64,000 nt of DNA from NCBI RefSeq assembly GCF_001592965.1, contig NZ_LRPC01000001.1, positions 1,054,001 through 1,118,000 on the forward strand. The letters are read 5' to 3'. Below the pieces are notes generated by a model. That model ran no database searches. It saw only the letters and a program-made list of their open reading frames with translations, and was not told where the DNA came from. The position numbers and the translations under genes are program-made. The stretch's first letter is position 1. The number at the start of each line of letters is the position of its first letter. This DNA comes from Roseivirga spongicola (GTDB lineage Bacteria; Bacteroidota; Bacteroidia; Cytophagales; Cyclobacteriaceae). This document shows positions 1 to 8,840 of the stretch, in pieces.

Positions 1-1531
1 CATCAAAGCCAGTAGGGATAGAAATTACAGGGTGACCAGTAAGGTTTGTGATTTGGAGTTGACTACTTCTTGCTGAAGGCGCAATAATCACATCGTAATT
101 TTTGAACAGCTGATGTATTTCTTCGATCAGCCTTCTGCGTTCACGGTTAGCCTGAAGGTATTCTACTGCCGGAATAAAGCGTGCTTGACGAAGCGAGTTG
201 GCTCTACTGCCGGAGGTTTGTTCTACCATATCATCTACAGCTCCGCTTCTCACTAGCTCTTCAAAAAAGGCTCCTGCTTCAGCCCTTAGAATTACATCGA
301 ATACTCTGAAGGGGTAATTTTTTGGAAGAGAAAGCGTATCGAAGCTAGAGTTGAGCTCTTTCTCTAAAAGCGCTACAGCAGCTATAACGTTTTTTCCTCT
401 TTGGGTTTTACTGTCGGAAAGGATATCCGATTCTAACTTGGCGATTTTTAGATTCGAAACCTTGCCATTGGCAGGGGTGAAGGGCACATTATTGGTAGTG
501 GGGTCTAGCGGATCCTTTCCGTAGATAGCCGCCAGAACTATTTCACAGTCTTCTGCCGAGCGACAAATGGGGCCAACCTTGTCCATAGACCAGCTTAGGC
601 TCATCACTCCGTGTCGGCTGATTCTCCCGTAGGTTGGTCTCAGGCCAGTAACGCCATTTCTTGTGGCTGGTGAGGTAATAGATCCTAAGGTTTCTGTTCC
701 GAGAGAAAATGCCACAAGTCCTGCAGAGGTGGCCGAACCTGAACCCGCAGAAGACCCACTGGCTCCTTGTGAAAGATCCCAAGGGTTTTTGGTTTTGCCG
801 CCAAACCAAACATCTCCACGAGCTAAAGAACCAGAAACAAGTTTGGCAATCAATACGGCACCTTGTTCGGTTAACTTATTCACTACAGTAGCAGTGTGGT
901 CAATCATTTGATCTTTGTAAGGTTCTGCTCCCCAAGTAGTGGGATAACCTTCGACCGCCATTAAGTCTTTTACACCATAAGGTATGCCGTGCAAAATGCC
1001 TTTATAATTGCCAGCAGCTATTTCCTTATCGGCTTTACGGGCCTGTTTAAGCGCCAACTCTTTGGTTACAGTAATTACTGACTGTAGCTGACCATCGTGC
1101 TTTTCAATTCTCTCTAAATAAATGTTGGTAAGCCGCTCAGAAGTAATCTTTCGTGCTTTAATAAGTGAGGCCAGTTCGGGAATACTTAGAAAGGCAATTT
1201 CTTCATCAGTTGCAGGCAACATGATGTTGTCAGATACTTCTGGCTGCAAAATTTGTTGCTGGCCAGTGGGCATTTCAAAACCAGCAGGGTGTGGGTTAAA
1301 GGTGAGGGCAGGAAAGGTTTCGTTATCTACCTGGTACTCTCTCAGGTTTTCGTAACCCCTCTTATTTCTGCCCAGGTAATGATACATAGTGTCAATACCG
1401 GTCTTGTCGAATTCTAATCCATATAGTCGCTGGGCAGATTTTATGTCTTTGGTTCGAAAACCGTATTGAGTGGGCTTACAGCTGATAGCCAAAGAAATGG
1501 CAAGCAGCAAAACAATTGTTCTTTTTAGCAT
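1..1531 (-). CDS. Amidase-signature family lipoprotein (3' end cut by window edge)
   Basis: About 510 codons are visible from an ATG at 1531; the frame is still open at base 1, so the C-terminus is missing. The N-terminus is a lipoprotein signal ending in AISC (Cys18), so the enzyme is probably membrane-anchored outside the cytoplasm. The amidase-signature core is clear: GVKDL carries the catalytic Lys, GASGSSAGSGSA is the glycine/serine loop with the cis-Ser, and TLGSI supplies the nucleophile Ser (about residue 284), followed by GVTGLRPTYGR. Family members hydrolyse carboxamide bonds by a Ser-cisSer-Lys triad; the substrate cannot be told from sequence. It is the last visible gene of the susC-susD-propeller series, 71 bases after the preceding gene on the same strand, so it may act on the imported substrate. 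Membership is certain, substrate unknown. Confidence 0.9.
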   Translation of the reverse strand, partial: MLKRTIVLLLAISLAISCKPTQYGFRTKDIKSAQRLYGLEFDKTGIDTMYHYLGRNKRGYENLREYQVDNETFPALTFNPHPAGFEMPTGQQQILQPEVSDNIMLPATDEEIAFLSIPELASLIKARKITSERLTNIYLERIEKHDGQLQSVITVTKELALKQARKADKEIAAGNYKGILHGIPYGVKDLMAVEGYPTTWGAEPYKDQMIDHTATVVNKLTEQGAVLIAKLVSGSLARGDVWFGGKTKNPWDLSQGASGSSAGSGSATSAGLVAFSLGTETLGSITSPATRNGVTGLRPTYGRISRHGVMSLSWSMDKVGPICRSAEDCEIVLAAIYGKDPLDPTTNNVPFTPANGKVSNLKIAKLESDILSDSKTQRGKNVIAAVALLEKELNSSFDTLSLPKNYPFRVFDVILRAEAGAFFEELVRSGAVDDMVEQTSGSRANSLRQARFIPAVEYLQANRERRRLIEEIHQLFKNYDVIIAPSARSSQLQITNLTGHPVISIPTGFD

Positions 1532-1602
1532 TAGTTAGAAGGGTTGAAATCGAATATTTATCAATATCTAACAAAAACTCAAAGAGTTAGAGGGGAAATG
1601 TG

Positions 1603-4600
1603 CTACTGGTTAGATTTGAGTTTAAGCAGGGTAGGGCCTGAATTGTTCTTTATTGCGAGCACATAATCTTCACCTGCAATAGATATTTTTGATGCATTTC
1701 GGTATTCGCCCCAAGTCTCATTAGTGTTTAGCAAATGGTCTTTTGTTGGATTGAAAGTACCATCACCATTACCTAAGAGTAATGTAATTGGCTTGGCGTC
1801 AGCACGTCCAAAATCAGTTCTGTAGCCATAATTATTTCCAAATAGTAAAAGGTCTTCATTACCATCTTGGTTGAAGTCATTGGTAACAATGGCCATTATA
1901 GGGCTTAGTTGTGCTACCTCGGGTAGCGGTATTGCGCTAAACTCCCCATTGCCTTGGTTAATGAAAGCATGAGACTTAAACTCCGTGGCCTTTTTATTTG
2001 GGATGTTCTGAAAGTCTTCACCCAATATTTCTTCAGGTCCAGAGCCCTGAGAATACTCCTCATAGTTGCTGTGCAACTTCTTTATTTTTGAAACCTGTTT
2101 AATAAGGTCATCTCTAGAGGCAAAGGGAGTTTCCTTCCCTTCCTGATAGTGGAAGATGATCGGGTCTGTCTGATCATTTTGATCTAAATCGCCCAAGTAA
2201 AGTGTTACAGGTTCTTTTTTAGAAGCTTTTAGCTTTGAGTTAAGACCTAGATTGCCACCTACAATATCTGGCAAACCATCATTATTCAGGTCGGTAATTT
2301 CTAAGCTGTACCACCAACCCTTTAGGTTGGCCATAGAATTATCTACACGGTTGAAAATTCCCTTTCCATCATTTTCTAAAAGTTGAATACCTGTCCACTC
2401 ACCAGCCAAAAGCAAATCCATATCGCCATCAGAATCAAAATCAATAGCCTTTGCGGCATTGATCATTCCAAGGTTTTGAGCGTTCTGAATTCTGGCTTGA
2501 GTCTGGTTTTGGTAGAAACCTCTACCGTTGTTGATTAAGAGTATTTGCTGAGGATTATTACCATATGAGCCGGGCTCAATATTGGAGCCAACAAATACAT
2601 CGGGAAAAGAGTCTCCATTAAAGTCAGCGATGGCCACAGTTTTACCAATAGAACCAACTTGAGTTAGGCTGCCAGGGGAAAACTGGAAGTTGCCTTTTCC
2701 ATCATTTAAGTAGAGCCTATCGAAGTTGAAGAGCATACCTGCTTGTAGTTCATTACCTCCGCTGGCAATGTAGAGGTCTAAGTCGGCATCACCATCAGCA
2801 TCGAAAAAGTGGGCGGCCACATCTTCTGCACGCTTGAGTTGCTCAAAAACCAACCCTAATTGTCTTTCAAACTTTCCATTTTCGGATTGAATCCACAATT
2901 CTCCTACCTGATCTTTAGCACCGCCAAAATATATATCGTCTAGGTCGTCTCCATTTACATCACCTACTGCTAATGCTGGCCCTTCGTGACTGAATTTTCT
3001 TGGAAGCAAGTACTCTCTCAAATGATCATCGAAGGGGTCTTCACGATGTTGGTATGCAACTGACCAGTCTACAGGGCTAACCAAACTGACTTCTTCATCT
3101 GTTATTTTGCTTGCTTCGGAAAGTTGAGCTTTTGAATAGTCTAAGGTAATGGTTTGATTTACTGGCTGATTATTTATATTCTCTGTTTTGCCATCAGGCC
3201 AGATTACTTTTAACGATACTGATTGAGAGTTTGTCCCTAGTCCGAAATGCACTTCTGGCGCAACACTAGATTGAAAACCTCTAGAGTTTTGGTTTTCTCT
3301 GTAGTAAGTAACATCACTGGAGCTTACTATCACTTTTGCACCTATTCCAAACGGATTGTTTTTTGATCCCTTAAACTGAATTTTGAGGTATGAATTTGTT
3401 CCACTGTAGGTGTTTTCATAAATAAAGGCTTCTTGCTCTAAGTTGTTAATAACTAAATCTAAGTCTCCATCATTATCTAAATCGGCATAGACAGATCCGT
3501 TGGAATAACTAGGTTCTTCAAAGCCTAAGTCCATTTGTTGCGGTGATGTTGTAAACTTTCCGTTGCCTTGATTTAGGCCAGCATAGTTGGGTATTTTAAG
3601 CGTTGGTAACGAGTTGATTCTGGCGCGCTCCAGCTCGTTGTCTTCCATGGCTCCTGGATTACTATTCATGTAATTCACGAAGTCTAGGTCATTTGGGCGC
3701 TTATATATTCCATTAGTAATGTGAATATCTTGTAGCCCATCATTATCCATATCGAATATTAGAGGTGACCAACTCCAGTCAGTGGCGAAGTTATTTGAGA
3801 AAAGGCTAATGTCTGAGAACATGTCATTGCCCAAATTCAGTTGCATGGTGTTTCTCACATACTGGTGGCCGTAACCAAATTGCTCTTTGATGCGGTAAAC
3901 CTCTACTTTGTCTTCTCCTACTGATTTTTTCCATATTTCAGGGTCACCAGGTAACATGTCGGTAGTGAAAATATCTAATTCAGCGTCATTATTAATATCT
4001 GCCACAAAATTCCCCATTGAGTAGCGGCTTGTATGTTGAATTCGGGATTCAAGCTCCTCTTTGAAGGTACCATCTTGTTGATTAATGTAGAGGTAGTCGT
4101 TTTCGGCAAAATCGTTAGAAACGTAGATATCGGTCCACCCATCTTTATTAATATCACTGAGGGCCAACCCTAACCCGAAGCCGAGTGCGCTAGAGTAAAT
4201 GCCTGTTTCTTCGGTAACATCGATAAAGCGAGCTTCACCTTGAGCTAGCTGATTTTGAAAGATTTTATCGCCCCCTTCAAAACTTTTAGTTCTCTCATTA
4301 ATTGGAACAAAAACTTCAGGGTTCTTAATGGAATGGTTGAGGAGATACATGTCTAAGTCTCCATCATTATCATAATCAAAAAAGCCAGCGTGGGTAGAAA
4401 AGCCAACAAAGTCTAAACCATAGGCTTCCGCTTTTTCTGTAAATGTGCCGTCTTGATTATTAATGAACAGTTGGTTTCTGCCTTTGGCTTCTTTATAATC
4501 TCCAACTTGGCAAAGGTATATATCAAGGAAGCCATCGGCATTAATATCGGCCATAACAGCACCTGTAGACCATGTTCCTATTTCCTGAATTCCAGCACGG

Positions 4601-4938
4601 GTAGTGACATCTTCAAAAGTTAAGTTGCCTTTGTTGAGATAGAGTTTATTTGGGCCTTGATTAGCAGTAAAGTAGAGGTCTATCAGGCCGTCATTGTTGA
4701 TGTCTCCTGCTGCAACCCCTCCACCATTGTAATAGTAGAGGTATTCAATAATATTAAAATCATCCGTTTCGGTTAATTCGTTCCGAAAGTCGATCCCAGA
4801 ATCTGCTGCACTAATTCTTTGAAAGAGTCCATTTGGCTCCTTTTTGCTCGCGCAAGCAGAAACCAATATGGCTAGACAGACTAACTTCCACCAAATAGAG
4901 CTTATTTTCTTCTGAGTTTTTAGCCGGTGATTCCTCAT
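1603..4938 (-). CDS. Double beta-propeller FG-GAP/VCBS lipoprotein with central UnbV_ASPIC domain (third copy)
   Basis: This 1111-residue protein begins with a lipoprotein signal (LVSAC, Cys29). By eye it has seven calcium-loop repeats of the D-x-[DN]-x-D-G-x-x-D type (for example DINNDGLIDLYF, DYDNDGDLDMYL) before an UnbV_ASPIC domain at about residues 500-590 (RGFQSSVAPEVHFGLG, VIWPDGKTE), then seven more (for example DFDSDGDMDLLL, DFNQDGNEDLLL). This suggests two seven-bladed integrin-alpha/CRTAC1-like propellers. Such repeats bind Ca2+ and usually mediate binding; no catalytic motif was seen. It is the third of three paralogues behind susC and susD, 35 bases after the second, and probably sits at the cell surface as an accessory binding protein. 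The ligand is unknown. Confidence 0.88.
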   Translation of the reverse strand: MRNHRLKTQKKISSIWWKLVCLAILVSACASKKEPNGLFQRISAADSGIDFRNELTETDDFNIIEYLYYYNGGGVAAGDINNDGLIDLYFTANQGPNKLYLNKGNLTFEDVTTRAGIQEIGTWSTGAVMADINADGFLDIYLCQVGDYKEAKGRNQLFINNQDGTFTEKAEAYGLDFVGFSTHAGFFDYDNDGDLDMYLLNHSIKNPEVFVPINERTKSFEGGDKIFQNQLAQGEARFIDVTEETGIYSSALGFGLGLALSDINKDGWTDIYVSNDFAENDYLYINQQDGTFKEELESRIQHTSRYSMGNFVADINNDAELDIFTTDMLPGDPEIWKKSVGEDKVEVYRIKEQFGYGHQYVRNTMQLNLGNDMFSDISLFSNNFATDWSWSPLIFDMDNDGLQDIHITNGIYKRPNDLDFVNYMNSNPGAMEDNELERARINSLPTLKIPNYAGLNQGNGKFTTSPQQMDLGFEEPSYSNGSVYADLDNDGDLDLVINNLEQEAFIYENTYSGTNSYLKIQFKGSKNNPFGIGAKVIVSSSDVTYYRENQNSRGFQSSVAPEVHFGLGTNSQSVSLKVIWPDGKTENINNQPVNQTITLDYSKAQLSEASKITDEEVSLVSPVDWSVAYQHREDPFDDHLREYLLPRKFSHEGPALAVGDVNGDDLDDIYFGGAKDQVGELWIQSENGKFERQLGLVFEQLKRAEDVAAHFFDADGDADLDLYIASGGNELQAGMLFNFDRLYLNDGKGNFQFSPGSLTQVGSIGKTVAIADFNGDSFPDVFVGSNIEPGSYGNNPQQILLINNGRGFYQNQTQARIQNAQNLGMINAAKAIDFDSDGDMDLLLAGEWTGIQLLENDGKGIFNRVDNSMANLKGWWYSLEITDLNNDGLPDIVGGNLGLNSKLKASKKEPVTLYLGDLDQNDQTDPIIFHYQEGKETPFASRDDLIKQVSKIKKLHSNYEEYSQGSGPEEILGEDFQNIPNKKATEFKSHAFINQGNGEFSAIPLPEVAQLSPIMAIVTNDFNQDGNEDLLLFGNNYGYRTDFGRADAKPITLLLGNGDGTFNPTKDHLLNTNETWGEYRNASKISIAGEDYVLAIKNNSGPTLLKLKSNQ

Positions 4939-4973
4939 TGCAATTTTGCTTTTGTGTTGAAACGGATGTCTGA

Positions 4974-7900
4974 TCAGTAATTCAGCTTTACCAACTCATC
5001 GTTGTTTCTTGCAACAATTACATAGTTATCGAACACGGCAAAGTCTCTGATTTCGCCTTGAACAAAGAAGCCTTCTTCTGGTTTTGCAACCATAAACGTT
5101 CCGTTGCCATCATTCTTGAGGTAGGTTCCATAACTGGCATCGTAGCGACCTACCTCTGGCTTAACAGCGTAGAGGTTACCTCCTAACAGAAGATCTATAT
5201 CTCCATCCTTATCAAAATCTCCGGAGGCTATCGCATATATTGGGCTAACCTGAGCTTGACTTGGCAATTCACTTACTTGAAACTGCATATTGCCATTGTT
5301 AAGAATAAGTACAGAGGCCATTTCGGATGCTTTTATTTCTAAGACACCATCCATTTGCTGAGTATTGAAAATGTCTCTTATGCTCATATCTTTAAAAGAG
5401 GTGTAATCTGGCAACACTTTTTTAAGGCCTTTGATCTGATCTATTAAGTTGTGTCTTAGCCCATAAGGGTAAGCTTTTCCATCCGTCATGTATTTTGAAA
5501 GAATAGGGTCTAAGGTTCCGTTGTTATCAAAGTCTTTTACAAATAAGGATATTGGCTCAGTAGAGGAAGCTTTAAAGCGACTATTGAGGCCATGGTTTCC
5601 GACAACGAAGTCCATATCTCCGTCTTTATCTATATCTACTGCGTGGATGGTATTCCACCAGCCAGTTAGTGCAGCCAAATTCTCTGGGGTTTGCTTGCTA
5701 AAAGTCCCTTGCTCATTCAGGAAGATTTCAACGCCTAAGTACTCGCCAACAATCACTAGATCTGGCTTGCCGTCTCCATTCACATCTGTAAATGTGCTAC
5801 TGGTAATCATTCCGAGTGATTTTAATTCAGCAGCATACTTTTCTGTAACATCGGTAAACTTGCCCTTGCCATCATTTGCTAATAAGAAGCCATCTCCAGG
5901 AATCCCCTGCTGCATAGGTTTGCTACCTTCACCAACAAACAGGTCTATATCGCCATCGCCATCAAAATCAGCGGCTGCCACTGTAGATGAACTCACATAG
6001 CGGCTTTGGCTAGGAAGTAGTTGAGCAGATTTTGTAAAGTTTCCGTTACCATCGTTAAAGTATAAACGGTCTTGAAATGCTGAAGAACTTGATGAATACT
6101 CGATGCTACCACTGCAGACATATAAATCTAAGTCTCCATCGTTGTCAGCATCAAAAAATACGCTCTGAATATCTTCAGATATGGCATCTTCTTCAAATGC
6201 TACCGATTTTCTGCTTTTAAAACCTGCCGATGATCCCATCAGTAGTGTGGCGGCTTCTTCTTTACTGCCACCTATCCAAATGTCTAAGTATCCGTCTCCA
6301 TTGATATCTCCTTGTGACATTTTAGGCCCTTGTGTACTTTTCATAAGAAAAAGTGAACGGTCTACATCAAAGTCTACAAAGCTGTTTTCTTCGTGTTTAT
6401 AGTCAATGGAAAGGGCTTCTTGGCTGAAGGTAGCTTTAGCAGAGTTACTATTGATGCTTAAATTAAGTTTAGCCGCTTCAGCCTCAGACAGTGTTAGCCT
6501 TTGATTTGGTTCTACATCTTTCATTTCAGTGATTTTACCAGAGGGCCAAACTACCTTAACAGCTACGTTTTCTGCAGAATTGAGCCCAATAAACGGACGA
6601 GGATCTATGCTAGACTGAAAACCTCGTGTAGGCTGCTGCTCAATATAATGGGTAGTTTCATTTGAGGTAACCCATATTTTGGCACCAATGCCCATTGTAT
6701 TTTGTCCTTCTCCTTTAAGCTCAAGGGCTATATAGTTCTGGTTAGTTTTCATCTCAGAATTATTTCTGTAGAGAAATGAAGGCATGTTTACATTGTTCAC
6801 TACTAGGTCTAAGTCGCCATCGTTGTCTAAATCACCATAGGCAGCACCATTAGAAAAGCTAGGTTTTGCTAAGCCATAGTCTTCAGTTACATCTTGAAAG
6901 GTTACACCATTCTGATTTTTGTAAGCGAAGTTCTTTAATGGGTTAGAAGGAATTATATCTATGAGGCTTTTATAATCTACGCCATTTTTAGTAACCATGG
7001 CGGTCATAATTTCTTCGCTTGAGGCGTATTGCAGATAGTCTTGATCTGTCAGGTCCTGATAAATTCCGTTAGCTACAAAGAGGTCTTTATAACCGTCATT
7101 ATCCATATCGAAAATTAATGCGCCCCAGCTCCAGTCGGTGGCTTCTACTCCAGCCATTCTGCTCATTTCAGAGAAACTGTTGCCGTTGTTAATTTGAAAG
7201 GTGTTTCGGGTAAACTGGTGATAATACCCGTTATTTAGACCGTATTGGTAGCGATTCCAATCTTCGAAGGTTGTGACTGATTTTAAACGCTTATAGTCAT
7301 TTGGGAGCATTTCAGTTACGAAGAGGTCATTATTCCCATCGTTGTTAATGTCGGCCATATCGGCTCCCATAGATGCCCCACTGATGGAATTCATTTTTTC
7401 CGTTAGTACTTCTTTGAAGGTACCATTGGCCTGATTTAAGTAAAGGTAGTCTCTTTCGAAGAAGTCGTTCGATACGTAAATGTCATCCCAAGAGTCTCCA
7501 TTTACATCGCCTACCGTAACGCCCAAGCCAAAACCAATAACCGAACCATATACTCCAGCTTGTTCGCTTATGTCATAGAACTTGCCATCTCTATTTTCCA
7601 TGAGCTTATCTCCGCCTAGAACATCGCGTTTAGGGCGTTCGTTTCTTCTTAGATCAAAGCTGCCTATGGCTTGGTAAGAGTTATTGAGAATATAGACGTC
7701 CAGATCTCCATCTTTATCGAAGTCGAAGAAGGAAGCATGTGTTGTATAGCCAGGGTCGGCTAAACCGTATGCTTCGGCAGATTCAACAAAGGTCAGATCT
7801 CCCTGATTAATGAAGAGTTCATTTTGCTTATTGTCTCCTTGAACATCGCCAGAGTTGCAAACATAGATGTCTAACAAGCCATCTGCATTGATGTCTACCA

Positions 7901-8255
7901 TGGTTACACCTGTAGACCATGCTCTATTGCCCGAAATACCAGCTGACTGGGAGATGTCTTCAAATTGGAAGTTGCCCTTGTTTAAAAAAAGCTTGTTAGG
8001 CAATTGATTGGCTGTCATGTATATATCGGGCAGCCCATCATTATTGATGTCTCCAATAGACACACCACCACCATTGTAGAAGTTGCGGTAGGTATAAATG
8101 TTAAAGGCGCTGTCATAGGCCAATTTGTTTTCAAAATTGAACCCTGTTTTCTCAGGAGACATTTCTGTAAAAAGAGTGTCTTTGGGTTTTTCGCTTGCGC
8201 AACTGGCCAGCAATAACACAATAAATAGACCCGGAATCGTCTTTCTTAGCTTCAT
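4974..8255 (-). CDS. Double beta-propeller FG-GAP/VCBS lipoprotein with central UnbV_ASPIC domain (second copy)
   Basis: This 1093-residue paralogue of its two neighbours starts with a lipoprotein signal ending LLASC (Cys19). Seven calcium-loop repeats (from DINNDGLPDIYM to DLDNDGDLDLVV) precede the UnbV_ASPIC domain near residues 500-600 (RGFQSSIDPRPFIGL, VVWPSGKITE), and seven follow (from DINGDGYLDIWI to DFDKDGDIDLLL). The layout matches the copies on either side, so the trio arose by tandem duplication, although the DNA has diverged widely. It lies 9 bases after the small lipoprotein gene and 35 bases before the third copy, consistent with one operon. Likely role: surface-exposed Ca2+-dependent binding subunit of the SusCD-type system. 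No enzymatic residues were recognised. Confidence 0.88.
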   Translation of the reverse strand: MKLRKTIPGLFIVLLLASCASEKPKDTLFTEMSPEKTGFNFENKLAYDSAFNIYTYRNFYNGGGVSIGDINNDGLPDIYMTANQLPNKLFLNKGNFQFEDISQSAGISGNRAWSTGVTMVDINADGLLDIYVCNSGDVQGDNKQNELFINQGDLTFVESAEAYGLADPGYTTHASFFDFDKDGDLDVYILNNSYQAIGSFDLRRNERPKRDVLGGDKLMENRDGKFYDISEQAGVYGSVIGFGLGVTVGDVNGDSWDDIYVSNDFFERDYLYLNQANGTFKEVLTEKMNSISGASMGADMADINNDGNNDLFVTEMLPNDYKRLKSVTTFEDWNRYQYGLNNGYYHQFTRNTFQINNGNSFSEMSRMAGVEATDWSWGALIFDMDNDGYKDLFVANGIYQDLTDQDYLQYASSEEIMTAMVTKNGVDYKSLIDIIPSNPLKNFAYKNQNGVTFQDVTEDYGLAKPSFSNGAAYGDLDNDGDLDLVVNNVNMPSFLYRNNSEMKTNQNYIALELKGEGQNTMGIGAKIWVTSNETTHYIEQQPTRGFQSSIDPRPFIGLNSAENVAVKVVWPSGKITEMKDVEPNQRLTLSEAEAAKLNLSINSNSAKATFSQEALSIDYKHEENSFVDFDVDRSLFLMKSTQGPKMSQGDINGDGYLDIWIGGSKEEAATLLMGSSAGFKSRKSVAFEEDAISEDIQSVFFDADNDGDLDLYVCSGSIEYSSSSSAFQDRLYFNDGNGNFTKSAQLLPSQSRYVSSSTVAAADFDGDGDIDLFVGEGSKPMQQGIPGDGFLLANDGKGKFTDVTEKYAAELKSLGMITSSTFTDVNGDGKPDLVIVGEYLGVEIFLNEQGTFSKQTPENLAALTGWWNTIHAVDIDKDGDMDFVVGNHGLNSRFKASSTEPISLFVKDFDNNGTLDPILSKYMTDGKAYPYGLRHNLIDQIKGLKKVLPDYTSFKDMSIRDIFNTQQMDGVLEIKASEMASVLILNNGNMQFQVSELPSQAQVSPIYAIASGDFDKDGDIDLLLGGNLYAVKPEVGRYDASYGTYLKNDGNGTFMVAKPEEGFFVQGEIRDFAVFDNYVIVARNNDELVKLNY

Positions 8256-8264
8256 ATCAAAAAA

Positions 8265-8840
8265 TTATTTATCAGCCGTTAGGTCGACCATTTTCACCTG
8301 TAATCGTTCTTCGTCTTTGGCTTTAATGGCAATTCTTCGGTTGCCATCTACTTTTACCCAAATTGGGTCAGAGCTTTCATCTCCTTCTATTTGCATAAAC
8401 TGGTTTCCTCCATACCAATTCATTAGGGTGTCTTTAAGTATGGGAAGCAGTTTTGCCGATGTTAAGTCTTCATTCCAAGGTGCCCATGCCTTGTATTTGT
8501 ATTCTAAGTCCATCCCAATTATGGTTTCCTCACTATCGAATTCAGGGTAGAAAAACATCTCTATATCCTTGATTTGTGAGCTATCTCCATTGAGGGTATA
8601 GTTTACATAATTCTTGAGGTTACCGGCTGTAAAGAGACCTTGCCTGTTCTTTTCCCAACAAATGTCATAGAATACCTTTTTACTTTGACCAAACTGAATG
8701 CCATGGAATAAGGAGTCATACTTTACTCCTTTAGCCAGTTCGGCTTTCTCCAATTTGGCATAGTCTGACTGATGGCAGGAATAGACCGTTACCAACATGC
8801 CTAAAGCCAACAATATTTTCGCACTAATCCTTCTTCTCAT
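8265..8840 (-). CDS. Small orphan lipoprotein inside the propeller operon
   Basis: This is a 191-residue protein whose N-terminus (MRRRISAKILLALGMLVTV, then YSC with Cys22) looks like a lipoprotein signal. I do not recognise the rest. It is a charged, aromatic-rich soluble domain with short motifs such as YKYKAWAPWNED and NWYGGNQFMQIEGD and no obvious catalytic pattern. The ATG lies within the last codons of the upstream propeller gene (17-base overlap), so translation is probably coupled, and the next propeller gene starts 9 bases after its stop. This tight placement between two paralogues suggests a component of the same envelope complex, perhaps an assembly factor or an extra binding subunit. 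That role is inference from position only. Confidence 0.8.
   Translation of the reverse strand: MRRRISAKILLALGMLVTVYSCHQSDYAKLEKAELAKGVKYDSLFHGIQFGQSKKVFYDICWEKNRQGLFTAGNLKNYVNYTLNGDSSQIKDIEMFFYPEFDSEETIIGMDLEYKYKAWAPWNEDLTSAKLLPILKDTLMNWYGGNQFMQIEGDESSDPIWVKVDGNRRIAIKAKDEERLQVKMVDLTADK

Noticed and set aside
5488-6000. 170-codon open frame on the plus strand inside the second propeller gene
   Set aside because: It is antisense to repeated Asp-rich coding sequence, which tends to stay open in reverse; no family signature or upstream signal was seen.
8125-8550. 141-codon plus-strand open frame across the junction of the small lipoprotein and a propeller gene
   Set aside because: Both minus-strand genes are well supported by signal peptides and coupling; this frame has neither.
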